The notes under the pieces were generated by a model that was given only the letters and a program-made list of their open reading frames with translations, was not told the DNA's origin and did not search any database. A stretch of 64,000 nt of DNA, from positions 1 to 64,000 of the IMG/VR virus record IMGVR_UViG_3300032085_000337; one strand, 5' to 3'. This document shows positions 1 to 7,322 of this stretch, one piece after another. The translations under genes and the position numbers were made by a program. Every line of letters starts with the position of its first letter. Position 1 is the stretch's first letter. The stretch is from a virus.

Positions 1-96
1 GTGAACCGTGGGGCTACAGAAAACCGCCTCTGCGTCTACCGCATTGAACGTAACGAGGATGGTAGCAACCCTGAGATATTCGTGGAGGAAGCGTGA
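1..96 (+). CDS. C-terminal end of a conserved phage protein (5'-truncated by window start)
   Basis: The frame from base 1 encodes the last 31 residues of a protein and ends at TGA 94-96. The residues are identical to the end of the protein at 38,598-38,960 except for the last one (Ala here, Val there). It is the same gene seen again after one turn around the phage A genome, or a second allele of it. The family is common in phages and its function is unknown to me. The stop overlaps the ATG of the next gene (TGATG), so the two are probably translationally coupled. Confidence 0.8.
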   Translation: MNRGATENRLCVYRIERNEDGSNPEIFVEEA

Positions 97-99
97 TGA
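1..99. repeat. Direct repeat, copy 1 (end of phage A unit)
   Basis: Bases 1-99 match 38,865-38,963 at 98 of 99 positions; the only difference is C at 92 versus T at 38,956. Both copies encode the C-terminal end of the same protein. The repeat may be longer, because the window starts inside it. It sets a period of 38,864 bp, close to the size of SIO1-type genomes. Confidence 0.97.
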
Positions 100-302
100 A
101 GTTTGACTATAAAAAGTATAAGCCCGCCTTCCTTGGAGTGTATCTGTTTATGTCTTTCCTAATGTGGGCGTATTTTATCGCCTCTGCCTTAGAAGCCCCT
201 GAACAGTATGACCTTGGTGATGCGATCGTTAGGGGGTGGGTACTTTCACTACTATGGCCCCTACTTGTCACGGTAGAACTCATGCGCAGGGTGCTATTCT
301 AA
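96..302 (+). CDS. Small membrane protein
   Basis: A 68-residue protein with two predicted membrane segments, about residues 12-31 and 46-62, and basic ends. I chose ATG 96 because it overlaps the upstream TGA; a GTG at 93 in the same frame would add one residue. The layout (membrane segment, short acidic stretch, then a Leu-Leu-Trp-Pro segment and a basic end) resembles the protein at 566-754, so the two may be diverged paralogues. Function not recognised; early phage membrane proteins of this size often act on host physiology. Confidence 0.7.
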   Translation: MKFDYKKYKPAFLGVYLFMSFLMWAYFIASALEAPEQYDLGDAIVRGWVLSLLWPLLVTVELMRRVLF

Positions 303-327
303 AACAGGAGAGACAGATGAGTGACAG

Positions 328-564
328 ATGTTTACTGTAGAGTTTGAACCAGAGTGTTCAGTCATAACTTGCCTTGACAATCATGATGCCTTTGATGATG
401 TTGAGGTAGTAGTATGCGAGGACAACTCAGTGTTTATTGTACAACACATGTTAGATGTAGACGATACAAACATAATCTACATGTCCTACCAACAACTCAC
501 TGAGATTGCAGCTGCTCTTGACATGCCTGAAGGGGCTTACATACTAGGAAATAAAGGAGATTGA
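328..564 (+). CDS. Hypothetical acidic protein
   Basis: A 78-residue strongly acidic protein with no membrane segment and no motif I recognise. The best Shine-Dalgarno-like sequence (aggagag, about 306-312) is spaced for an ATG at 317, which opens only a 7-codon frame overlapping this start. Start choice is therefore uncertain, and coupling through that mini-frame is possible. It lies between two small membrane-protein genes in the operon leading into the primase-helicase. Confidence 0.6.
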   Translation: MFTVEFEPECSVITCLDNHDAFDDVEVVVCEDNSVFIVQHMLDVDDTNIIYMSYQQLTEIAAALDMPEGAYILGNKGD

Positions 565-565
565 A

Positions 566-754
566 ATGATCTATGGACTATACGTTTTTGCTATCATGTA
601 TTCACTTGGAGCTATACTTCTCCTTGCTATTACAGAAGCAGCAGAGGAAGACAATCCTAATGCTGACTTGAATCTAGCCTTGCTCTGGCCTTACATTGCT
701 GTTAGAGTAATCCTTGAACGGATTGTGAACGGCCCATACAAGGATGATGAATGA
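566..754 (+). CDS. Small membrane protein
   Basis: 62 residues with two predicted membrane segments (about 2-22 and 38-54) separated by an acidic stretch rich in Glu, Asp and Asn. Preceded by a good ribosome-binding site (aaaggaga, 553-560). The second segment contains Leu-Leu-Trp-Pro as in the protein at 96-302. Its TGA overlaps the ATG of the next gene. Unknown function. Confidence 0.7.
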   Translation: MIYGLYVFAIMYSLGAILLLAITEAAEEDNPNADLNLALLWPYIAVRVILERIVNGPYKDDE

Positions 755-933
755 TGCGGTGCTACATTTGCAATGCTATGACAACAGACAACGAGATATA
801 CTGGGAAGAGGACAGACAGGACTGGTCACCATGTCCTAAGTGTATCGCCAAGGTAAAGGAGGCACAGAATGTCGAGCTTTTCGATGGACTACGAACACAA
901 GAAACACCAGCCATGCCAAAGCTGCGGGAGTAG
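751..933 (+). CDS. Small zinc-ribbon-like protein
   Basis: 60 residues with two CxxC pairs (Cys4/Cys7 and Cys28/Cys31), the usual arrangement of a small zinc ribbon. ATG 751 and ATG 754 are both possible. The gene overlaps the stop of the previous gene and its 3' end overlaps the primase-helicase by 65 bases in another frame, so it may be coupled to it. The overlap is unusually long, which leaves some doubt. Confidence 0.5.
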   Translation: MMRCYICNAMTTDNEIYWEEDRQDWSPCPKCIAKVKEAQNVELFDGLRTQETPAMPKLRE

Positions 934-2437
934 TGACGGAGCATACCCCTACGAGGATGGTATCTACTGTCATGTCTGCAAGACTAAAACATTTAATGAT
1001 GATGGAGACACACAAGTGACAGAACAAAAGACACTACCACCTATTCGGGGTAAGATCATGGCTGTCCCTAGCCGTGGACTAAACAAGGCAACAGCTGAGA
1101 AGTATCGTGCTCTTACCTCAGACGATAAGATCAGCCTGCTCTACACAACAGAGGGTAAGGTCACCTCCTTTAAGGAACGGGGTCTATCTGAGAAGACATT
1201 CAAGTTCAACGGCCCAGCGCAGACAGACTTGTTTGGACAGTCAGCCTTCTCTAAGGGTGGTAAGTCAGTCACCATTACTGAGGGTGAGTTCGATGCAATG
1301 GCTGCTTATCAGATGCTCTATATGTCTGAGCCTTGTGTCTCTGTTATCAACGGATCATCTGGTGCAGTGAAGGACTGTAAACGTAACTACGAGTGGCTTG
1401 ATAGTTTCGAGAAGATCAACATTGCATTTGACAACGACAAGGCAGGGCAGGATGCAGCTATGGCAGTAGCTGAGTTGTTTGATCCCCGTAAGGTTCGTCT
1501 TGTTACCATGACCCTCAACGATCCTAATGACTACATCAAGCAGGGGCGTGAACGAGACTTCATTGATGCACACAAGAAGGCTGCTCCCTTCACACCTGAT
1601 GGTATCCTTGCTGGTTCATCCCTCTACGATCTAGTATCAACACCACCTGAGTATGACTGTGTTCCTTATCCCTTCTCTGGTCTCAACAGAATGACTAAGG
1701 GTCTACGAACAGGGGAGCTGATCACGTTTGTAGCTGGTACAGGTGTTGGTAAGACACAGGTGATGCGAGAAATACTTTACTCACTGATCCAACAGGACAA
1801 GGGTAACGTAGGGACACTCTTCCTAGAAGAACCTGTAAGGGATACAGGTCTAGGTATGATGTCTATCCAAGCAGAGAAACCACTACATCTAACAGATACA
1901 ATCTACACTAAGGAAGAATTTGATAATGCGTATGAGAGCACTCTTGGAACTGGTCGGGTCTTTCTCTATGATTCTTTTGGCAGCAATTCTGTGGAACGTA
2001 TTGTTAGCATGGTTCGTTATCTAGCACGTTCATGTGACTGTAAGTTTATCATCTTGGATCACATCAGTATCGTTGTATCAGATCATGCCAAGGATGAACG
2101 TAAAGCACTGGATGAGATTGCTACCAAGCTAAAGACCTTGACAGTAGAACTAGATATCTGTTTGATTATGGTGTCACACCTTAACCGTGACAAGAACCGT
2201 AAGCCTCCAGAAGAGGGTGGGACTATCAACCTGCAAGACATTCGAGGGACAGCAGGTATTGGTCAACTCTCTAACATCATCATTGCCTTGGAACGTAACA
2301 CACAGGCAGACGATGAACTCGAACGTAACACTACTCGTGTTCGTGTAATCAAGAACCGTTTCACTGGTGAGACAGGGGTGGCTGATAGCCTGACATACTC
2401 CCGCCACACTGGTAGACTTAAAAGCTACGAAGGATAA
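869..2437 (+). CDS. T7 gp4-like primase-helicase (phage A)
   Basis: 522 residues. It should unwind the phage replication fork and prime lagging-strand synthesis. An N-terminal zinc-binding site (Cys16, Cys19, Cys34, Cys37) is followed by a TOPRIM primase core with the Glu motif near residue 138 and an Asp-x-Asp motif near 188-190. The C-terminal RecA-like helicase has Walker A GTGVGKT near 290-296, a hydrophobic Walker B strand near 393, and the conserved SH motif near 435. A good ribosome-binding site (aaggagg, about 856-862) supports ATG 869. It precedes the DNA polymerase, as in SIO1. A second, clearly different primase-helicase lies at 42,420-43,985. Confidence 0.95.
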   Translation: MSSFSMDYEHKKHQPCQSCGSSDGAYPYEDGIYCHVCKTKTFNDDGDTQVTEQKTLPPIRGKIMAVPSRGLNKATAEKYRALTSDDKISLLYTTEGKVTSFKERGLSEKTFKFNGPAQTDLFGQSAFSKGGKSVTITEGEFDAMAAYQMLYMSEPCVSVINGSSGAVKDCKRNYEWLDSFEKINIAFDNDKAGQDAAMAVAELFDPRKVRLVTMTLNDPNDYIKQGRERDFIDAHKKAAPFTPDGILAGSSLYDLVSTPPEYDCVPYPFSGLNRMTKGLRTGELITFVAGTGVGKTQVMREILYSLIQQDKGNVGTLFLEEPVRDTGLGMMSIQAEKPLHLTDTIYTKEEFDNAYESTLGTGRVFLYDSFGSNSVERIVSMVRYLARSCDCKFIILDHISIVVSDHAKDERKALDEIATKLKTLTVELDICLIMVSHLNRDKNRKPPEEGGTINLQDIRGTAGIGQLSNIIIALERNTQADDELERNTTRVRVIKNRFTGETGVADSLTYSRHTGRLKSYEG

Positions 2438-2440
2438 GAC

Positions 2441-2641
2441 ATGGCTAGAGCATCAATAGTAGACTATAACATCATGGGTCATACGTATATGTCAGAAGGG
2501 GACTACCACTGGGTACTAGTAGACAGCACAGATTCCTTAAAAGAAGCAAAGAAAGTCTTAAAGGAAATAGAGAAAGATAATGACATAGGGGAGTACATCG
2601 ATTTCAGAATTCAAGAAGTTGTAACAACAATAGTAGGATAG
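2441..2641 (+). CDS. Hypothetical protein between helicase and polymerase
   Basis: 66 residues, 3 bases after the helicase stop and 5 bases before the polymerase start. A Lys/Glu-rich helical stretch covers about residues 33-48. No signal peptide, membrane segment or known motif. Its position inside the replication operon suggests an accessory or host-directed role, but nothing in the sequence fixes a function. Confidence 0.6.
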   Translation: MARASIVDYNIMGHTYMSEGDYHWVLVDSTDSLKEAKKVLKEIEKDNDIGEYIDFRIQEVVTTIVG

Positions 2642-2646
2642 AAACA

Positions 2647-4389
2647 ATGGAAGTAGTATTCGATATTGAGACAGACGCATTGGATGCTACCGTCATTCAC
2701 GTTCTCGTAGCTAAGCGTGTAGGCCAGAAAGGTTTCTATGTTGTCCGAGATGCTGAGACATTCAAACGTCTAGCTAAACAGGTAACACTCTGGATCGGCC
2801 ACAACGTGATCGGTTTCGACATACCTCAGATCAAGAAACTCTGGGGCTATGAGATACCTCTCAAGGATGTAGCAGACACTCTCGTCATGTCTCGTTTGTC
2901 AGACCCTACCCGTAAGGGTGGTCATAGTCTGGATGCTCTATCAGGTAACGAGAAGATAGACTTCCATGACTTCTCTACCTACACCCCTGAGATGCTAGCC
3001 TACTGTAAACAGGACGTAGCTATCAACGAGAAGGTTTACCTACAACTTAAGGAGGAACTCAGCAACTTCGGTAAGGCTTCAATCCAACTAGAACACCAGA
3101 TGCAAGCCATCGTATGTGAGCAAGAGAAGAATGGATTTATGCTTGACACTGATATTGCAGAGGAAATCTACACCACATGTCTACGAGAGACTAACCGTAT
3201 CGAAGCAGAGATCAAGGAGTTCATGGTTCCTATCGCTGTCCCTGTCAAAGAGGTGATCATCAAACGTAAGAAGGATGGTTCTATCTACTCCAACCAACTA
3301 CTTGAGGGTTGCAATGTACAGGGAGACTATACCAAGATAGCTTGGGAGGAGTTCAACCTAGGCTCACCTGTTCAGGTTAACAAACGTCTAGACAGGTTGG
3401 GTTGGAAGCCCACAGTTAAAACCAAGTCAGGTAACTCATATAAGATTTGTCCTGAGAACCTCGCCACAATCCCTGACACAGCCCCTGAGGCCGTTAAAGG
3501 ACTGAAGGCATGGAAGGTACTAGAGACACGGTGGAAGCTCGCACAGGAGTGGCTACAGAAGTCACAGGAGACAGGTAGGGTACATGGTAGAGTTATCCTT
3601 ACTGGTGCAGTAACACACAGGGCCGCACACCAAGGTCCAAACATGGCAAACATTCCTTCCGTACCACACGGTAAGGATGGTATCCTCTGGAAGATGGAGG
3701 GTATGTACGGTGCAGAGTGCAGGCAAGCATTCAAAGTACCAGAAGGTAAGTTGCTAGTGGGTACAGATGCTGCAGGTATTCAGCTGCGTGTCCTTGCTCA
3801 CTACATGAATGACCCTATCTATACTGAACAGGTCATTGATGGTGACATCCACACCTTTAACAAGGAAGCGCTGGGCAGGTACTGTAAGGATCGTCCCACT
3901 GCTAAGACATTCATCTACGCCTTCCTGCTCGGTGCAGGTACTGGTATGATTGCTAGTATTCTAGGCTGTAACAACCGTCAGGCTAATGAAGCAATGGCTA
4001 ACTTCTACGAGGCTATTCCGTCCCTCAAGAAGCTTAAGTCACAGGCATCACAGGCAGCGAGCATGGGGTGGATGAAGGGATTAGATGGTCGTGTGCTACG
4101 AATAGGTAGTGACCACCTAGCATTGTCTGTTTACCTACAGGGTGGGGAGACAGTTATCATGAGGTTAGCCAATGTATTCTGGCAACGACAAGCAAAGAAG
4201 GAGGGGATTAACTTTAAGCAGTGTGCATGGGTTCACGACGAATGGCAAACAGAAGTCGATGAAGATCAGGCCCAGCGCCTTGGAGAGATACAGGTACAGG
4301 CTATCAAGGATGCAGGTACTTTCTTTAAACTAAACTGCCCGATGGATGGAGAAGCAAAAATCGGGAAGAACTGGCTAGAAACGCATTGA
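2647..4389 (+). CDS. Family A DNA polymerase with 3'-5' exonuclease (phage A)
   Basis: 580 residues, shorter than T7 gp5 (704). Exonuclease motifs: Asp-x-Glu near residues 6-8, the GHN...D motif near 52-60, and the YxxxD motif near 119-123. Polymerase motif A starts at Asp374 but reads Gly-Ile-Gln-Leu-Arg, so the Glu that normally sits five residues after the Asp is Gln379. Motif B has Arg416, Lys420 and Tyr424; the next conserved Tyr (T7 Y530, E. coli Y766) is Leu428. Motif C is HDE at 528-530. Tyr at the T7 Y526/E. coli 762 position is typical of virulent phages. It replicates phage DNA with the helicase encoded upstream. Confidence 0.95.
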   Translation: MEVVFDIETDALDATVIHVLVAKRVGQKGFYVVRDAETFKRLAKQVTLWIGHNVIGFDIPQIKKLWGYEIPLKDVADTLVMSRLSDPTRKGGHSLDALSGNEKIDFHDFSTYTPEMLAYCKQDVAINEKVYLQLKEELSNFGKASIQLEHQMQAIVCEQEKNGFMLDTDIAEEIYTTCLRETNRIEAEIKEFMVPIAVPVKEVIIKRKKDGSIYSNQLLEGCNVQGDYTKIAWEEFNLGSPVQVNKRLDRLGWKPTVKTKSGNSYKICPENLATIPDTAPEAVKGLKAWKVLETRWKLAQEWLQKSQETGRVHGRVILTGAVTHRAAHQGPNMANIPSVPHGKDGILWKMEGMYGAECRQAFKVPEGKLLVGTDAAGIQLRVLAHYMNDPIYTEQVIDGDIHTFNKEALGRYCKDRPTAKTFIYAFLLGAGTGMIASILGCNNRQANEAMANFYEAIPSLKKLKSQASQAASMGWMKGLDGRVLRIGSDHLALSVYLQGGETVIMRLANVFWQRQAKKEGINFKQCAWVHDEWQTEVDEDQAQRLGEIQVQAIKDAGTFFKLNCPMDGEAKIGKNWLETH

Positions 4390-4414
4390 CACCACATTGT
4401 GTGTAATGTACAAT
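4386..4414 (+). promoter_or_regulatory. Sigma70 promoter for the ssDNA-binding protein gene
   Basis: TTGACA (4386-4391), a 17-base spacer and TACAAT (4409-4414). The -35 box overlaps the polymerase stop codon. Transcription would start near 4421, about 27 bases upstream of the ssDNA-binding protein ATG. It gives extra output for a protein needed in large amounts. Confidence 0.7.
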
Positions 4415-4447
4415 AATCAAACAGACCAACGCCATAAGGAGATAAAC

Positions 4448-4984
4448 ATGGCCGACAAGAAAATCGTACTGAAGAACGTAGAAGTAAGCTGGGCAAAGTT
4501 GCTGGAGGCAGGCCTCAAGTATAAGTCAGAGACAGAGTATGAGTTCTCTGTATCAGTCAAGGCTAACGACCAGCTGCGTGATCTGATGAAGTCCTTCAAG
4601 CTCAACAAGCAGTTCAAGACTAAGGACTCTACATTTGATGGTGAAGAGTTTATCAACCTCACACTAGACACACGTACAAAGAGTGGTTGGGTTCGTCACG
4701 GTGAAGTCTTCGATGAGTTTGGTGATCCAACTAAAGACCTGATTGGTAACGGTTCCAAGATGAACCTGTTCGTAAGTATCGGTCAGAGCAGCTATGGTAA
4801 CATTATCAAGCTTGGTCACCTCGAAGACATGGACATGGAGAGTAAGGAGATGATGTTCCACTTCGGTCAGGTCATGGAACTCGTACCATTCGAAGCACCG
4901 TCAGCTGTTATCAAGAAAGAGAAACAGATCAACGAGTCAGTAGAAGCTTCTGCAGATGACGAGATGGAGATTCCGTTTGGTTGA
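4448..4984 (+). CDS. Single-stranded DNA-binding protein (phage A)
   Basis: 178 residues from ATG 4448, chosen because of the ribosome-binding site aaggaga at 4436-4442; the frame is open further upstream but without such a site. A beta-rich body is followed by a charged linker and an acidic C-terminus with Asp-Asp-Glu-Met-Glu and a near-terminal Phe. That tail is the usual docking tail of ssDNA-binding proteins such as T7 gp2.5. It follows the DNA polymerase directly, as in related phages, and has its own promoter. Assignment rests on tail, position and size, not on a clear catalytic motif. Confidence 0.75.
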   Translation: MADKKIVLKNVEVSWAKLLEAGLKYKSETEYEFSVSVKANDQLRDLMKSFKLNKQFKTKDSTFDGEEFINLTLDTRTKSGWVRHGEVFDEFGDPTKDLIGNGSKMNLFVSIGQSSYGNIIKLGHLEDMDMESKEMMFHFGQVMELVPFEAPSAVIKKEKQINESVEASADDEMEIPFG

Positions 4985-5417
4985 TTACCTAGTCACCAAG
5001 AAAGGAGATGAGTTGGAGGGGCTGTCCTTGCCCCTTCACTCTATCGAAGAAGAAGGGGTAGTACTCCTCTATGATGGTGATCTTTTTCTTTACTCACACG
5101 ACGATGTAGAGGAAGACTACTACGTAGATCAAGGTCCACTACCTGAGGATGCTGAGGCCAGAAAGAACATACCTGTTTACTCTGGTTTCTTTAAGTACTT
5201 CCCTGATGCTATTGTAGCTGTCTCTCACCTATCTCTGATCGGAGGTATCCAACACGGTCAGACACGAGAGACACTGCACTGGGATAGAAGTAAGTCTACC
5301 GACCATACTGACGCCCTGTTACGGCATCTTCTTGAAGAGGATTGGGCAGCTGTTGCATGGAGAGCATTAGCTCAACTACAGAAGTCCATAGAAGAAGAAA
5401 GGAAATACGATGACTGA
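4956..5417 (+). CDS. dATP/dGTP pyrophosphohydrolase-like protein (DUF5664 type)
   Basis: 153 residues. The C-terminal half has the pattern of the phage family described as dATP/dGTP diphosphohydrolase N-terminal domain: a Gly-His segment, a Trp-Asp-Arg segment, ALLRHLL, then Ala-Trp-Arg-Ala-Leu-Ala-Gln-Leu. Such proteins are thought to act on deoxynucleotide pools. Start uncertain: ATG 4956 overlaps the preceding gene by 29 bases, while an in-frame TTG at 5013 has a better ribosome-binding site (aaggag, 5002-5007). It is grouped with MazG, ribonucleotide reductase and ThyX in the same phage. I do not see enough to name the catalytic residues. Confidence 0.55.
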   Translation: MTRWRFRLVDYLVTKKGDELEGLSLPLHSIEEEGVVLLYDGDLFLYSHDDVEEDYYVDQGPLPEDAEARKNIPVYSGFFKYFPDAIVAVSHLSLIGGIQHGQTRETLHWDRSKSTDHTDALLRHLLEEDWAAVAWRALAQLQKSIEEERKYDD

Positions 5418-6273
5418 GGAAACCAAGAGCATTGATACCCTGATTGATGACATCTACTCTGTCTTCACTGATGGTTACAGTAAGTCTCCTGACAACGAGA
5501 AACTGATTGATGCTTTTGGTGAAGCCATGAAGGGCTTGATGAGGTCTCGTTTGACACCACGGGAGAGTTCAGGTGGTACTCTTCGACTGTCAGCTATCGG
5601 TAAACCCGCACGACAACTGTGGTACGATAGCCGAGGGGTAGAGAAGCCTGACTTTACTGGAGACCAACTACTCAAGTTCTTCTACGGTGACGTTATCGAA
5701 GAGGTTCTTCTTACTCTAGCTAAACTTTCTGGTCACAGTGTGACAAATGAGCAACAGAAAGTAGTAGTCGCAGGCATTACAGGACACATGGACGCAGTGA
5801 TTGATGGTCATGTGATTGATGTTAAGTCTGCCTCAGCTACTGCCTTCAAGAAGTTCGATCAGGGTTCTCTAGTATTTGATGATCCATTTGGTTACATGCA
5901 CCAGATCGCAGCATACTCAGAGGCAGTAGAGGGTAACAAGGGTTCAGGGTTCTTAGCTATGAACAAGGTTGATGGTAAACTAACCCTCTTCCAACCTGAC
6001 CCTGACTTCTTACCTGACACACAGGAACGAGTAGACTATCTCAAGGAAGCCTTGGCCTCTGACACACCACCAGAACGGTGTTACGAGGAAGTAACTGAGA
6101 CTAACGGGAACAAGAAACTCCCTATGGGTTGTGCCTTCTGTTCCTTTAAGAAGGAGTGTTGGAAGGATGCTAACAATGGTTCAGGTCTTCGGGGTTTTGG
6201 GTATAGCTTTGGGACTGTGTATCTTACACATGTCGAGAAAGCCCCCAGAGTAGGGGAAGTGGATGTTGAATAG
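5410..6273 (+). CDS. PD-(D/E)XK exonuclease, Cas4/RecB-like
   Basis: 287 residues. The core motif is GHxDAxIDG followed by Ile-Asp-Val-Lys-Ser (about residues 122-139), which fits the Asp...Asp-x-Lys active site of PD-(D/E)XK nucleases. A conserved MHQxAAY segment follows near 163. A C-terminal Cys cluster (CxxC near 239-242 and a further Cys near 247) resembles the iron-sulfur cysteines of Cas4/AddB-type nucleases, although no distant N-terminal Cys is obvious. It probably degrades host DNA or processes recombination ends. It overlaps the upstream gene by 8 bases. Confidence 0.75.
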   Translation: MTEETKSIDTLIDDIYSVFTDGYSKSPDNEKLIDAFGEAMKGLMRSRLTPRESSGGTLRLSAIGKPARQLWYDSRGVEKPDFTGDQLLKFFYGDVIEEVLLTLAKLSGHSVTNEQQKVVVAGITGHMDAVIDGHVIDVKSASATAFKKFDQGSLVFDDPFGYMHQIAAYSEAVEGNKGSGFLAMNKVDGKLTLFQPDPDFLPDTQERVDYLKEALASDTPPERCYEEVTETNGNKKLPMGCAFCSFKKECWKDANNGSGLRGFGYSFGTVYLTHVEKAPRVGEVDVE

Positions 6274-6667
6274 TAAGAGTTCAACTAGGAAGAGAGCACT
6301 CAAGGCTGGTTATCGTTCTGGCCTTGAGGAACAAACAGCAAAAGACTTGAAGAAACGTAAGGTTCTGTTTACTTACGAAGAGACAAAGATCAAGTGGTTA
6401 GATAGTAAGGTGCGGACATATACTCCCGACTTTGTATTACCTAACGGTGTGATCGTTGAGACCAAGGGCAGGTTCGTAGCAGCGGACAGACGTAAGCACT
6501 TGGAGATACAGAAACAATTTGGAACACTGTATGATATCCGATTTGTTTTCACTAACAGCAAAGCAAAGCTTTACAAAGGGGCCAAGTCCTCTTATGCTGA
6601 TTGGTGTAACAAGCACGGTTTCTTATACGCAGACAAGACCATACCTGAGGATTGGTTAAATGAATGA
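6263..6667 (+). CDS. Endonuclease I, Holliday junction resolvase (phage A)
   Basis: 134 residues, close to T7 gp3 (149). The catalytic set of T7 endonuclease I is in place: Glu22 (RSGLE), Asp55 (TPDF), Glu65 and Lys67 (ETKG). The end also has the TIPEDWL pattern of the family. It resolves branched DNA and helps break down host DNA. It overlaps the exonuclease gene by 11 bases and the next gene by 8. Phage B carries a clear homologue at 47,912-48,307. Confidence 0.95.
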   Translation: MLNSKSSTRKRALKAGYRSGLEEQTAKDLKKRKVLFTYEETKIKWLDSKVRTYTPDFVLPNGVIVETKGRFVAADRRKHLEIQKQFGTLYDIRFVFTNSKAKLYKGAKSSYADWCNKHGFLYADKTIPEDWLNE

Positions 6668-6845
6668 AGACCTAGTTACCCGTATCGTTGATAGGTTTAG
6701 TATTGCTGAACTGGCAGAGGTTGTAGGTATTACTCCTCGTATGTTCATTGATGCCTTTGAAGACGAGATACTTGATAACCTGACAGCCTTGGCGGATATA
6801 GACCAAGGGTTTGTAATAGAGGATGATGACGATGAATATGAATGA
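6660..6845 (+). CDS. Hypothetical acidic protein with possible HTH
   Basis: 61 residues. Residues about 12-37 have a helix-turn-helix-like pattern; the C-terminus is very acidic. It overlaps endonuclease I upstream and MazG downstream, so it belongs to the same translation-coupled unit. No family recognised. Confidence 0.55.
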   Translation: MNEDLVTRIVDRFSIAELAEVVGITPRMFIDAFEDEILDNLTALADIDQGFVIEDDDDEYE

Positions 6846-7143
6846 CTACCAACAACAGGCTGTAGAGACAGCTATCTACCCTAGCACAGCACAGGTTACC
6901 TACCCTGCTATGGGTTTGGCTAACGAGGCGGGAGAGGTTCTGGGTAAGGTAAAGAAGATCATTCGGGATGGTACGTTTAACCGTGATGATATCGCAGATG
7001 AACTTGGGGATGTTCTCTGGTACGCAGCTGCACTAGCCCGTGACCTTAACACTGACCTGTCTGCCATTGCCCAACGTAACTTGGATAAGTTAGCCAGTCG
7101 TAAGGAACGTGGTACACTTAAGGGTAGTGGTGATAAACGATGA
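6823..7143 (+). CDS. mazG: MazG-like nucleotide pyrophosphohydrolase
   Basis: 106 residues, the size of single-domain phage MazG proteins. The metal-binding Glu motif appears as NEAGE near residues 34-38, with the second motif DELGDVLWY near 58-66, as in the all-alpha NTP pyrophosphatase fold. Phage MazG hydrolyses (d)NTPs or alarmones; in marine phages it has been linked to host stress signalling, but the substrate here is not known. Four in-frame ATGs lie between 6823 and 6838, so the start is uncertain by five residues. Confidence 0.85.
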   Translation: MMTMNMNDYQQQAVETAIYPSTAQVTYPAMGLANEAGEVLGKVKKIIRDGTFNRDDIADELGDVLWYAAALARDLNTDLSAIAQRNLDKLASRKERGTLKGSGDKR

Positions 7144-7322
7144 CATGGTTCTGGAGATACATTAACTACCTAGCTACATGGCGGGAACATCGTAAGGTCA
7201 TTAAGCAACTCAATAAGTTTAGTGACAGGGAACTACGGGACATCGGGATCACACGGGGTGATATTGATAGACTGGTGTGGCTCAAAGAAGATAAAGACGC
7301 AAGCGGAAGAGAAACAAAATGA
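7140..7322 (+). CDS. DUF1127 family small protein
   Basis: 60 residues. The second half carries the DUF1127 signature: Leu-x-x-Phe-Ser-Asp-Arg-Glu-Leu-Arg-Asp-Ile-Gly-Ile-Thr-Arg-Gly-Asp-Ile. DUF1127 (YjiS-like) proteins are short, basic and abundant in alphaproteobacteria, where some affect RNA turnover and nutrient responses. Here the gene is embedded between mazG and the reductase with 4-base overlaps at both ends, so it is part of the phage operon and not a recent stray insertion. It may have been taken from an alphaproteobacterial host. Confidence 0.8.
   Translation: MTWFWRYINYLATWREHRKVIKQLNKFSDRELRDIGITRGDIDRLVWLKEDKDASGRETK

Noticed and set aside
1-99. The 99-base repeat as true terminal repeats of phage A, as in T7
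   Set aside because: It lies inside a coding gene in the middle of a rightward transcription unit, and the unique flank after the second copy is another phage. A T7-type end would be expected in the noncoding region at 35.2-36.1 kb.
317-340. Seven-codon leader ORF before the gene at 328
   Set aside because: It has a ribosome-binding site, but its length and the lack of a known mechanism make it indistinguishable from chance; noted only in the gene entry.
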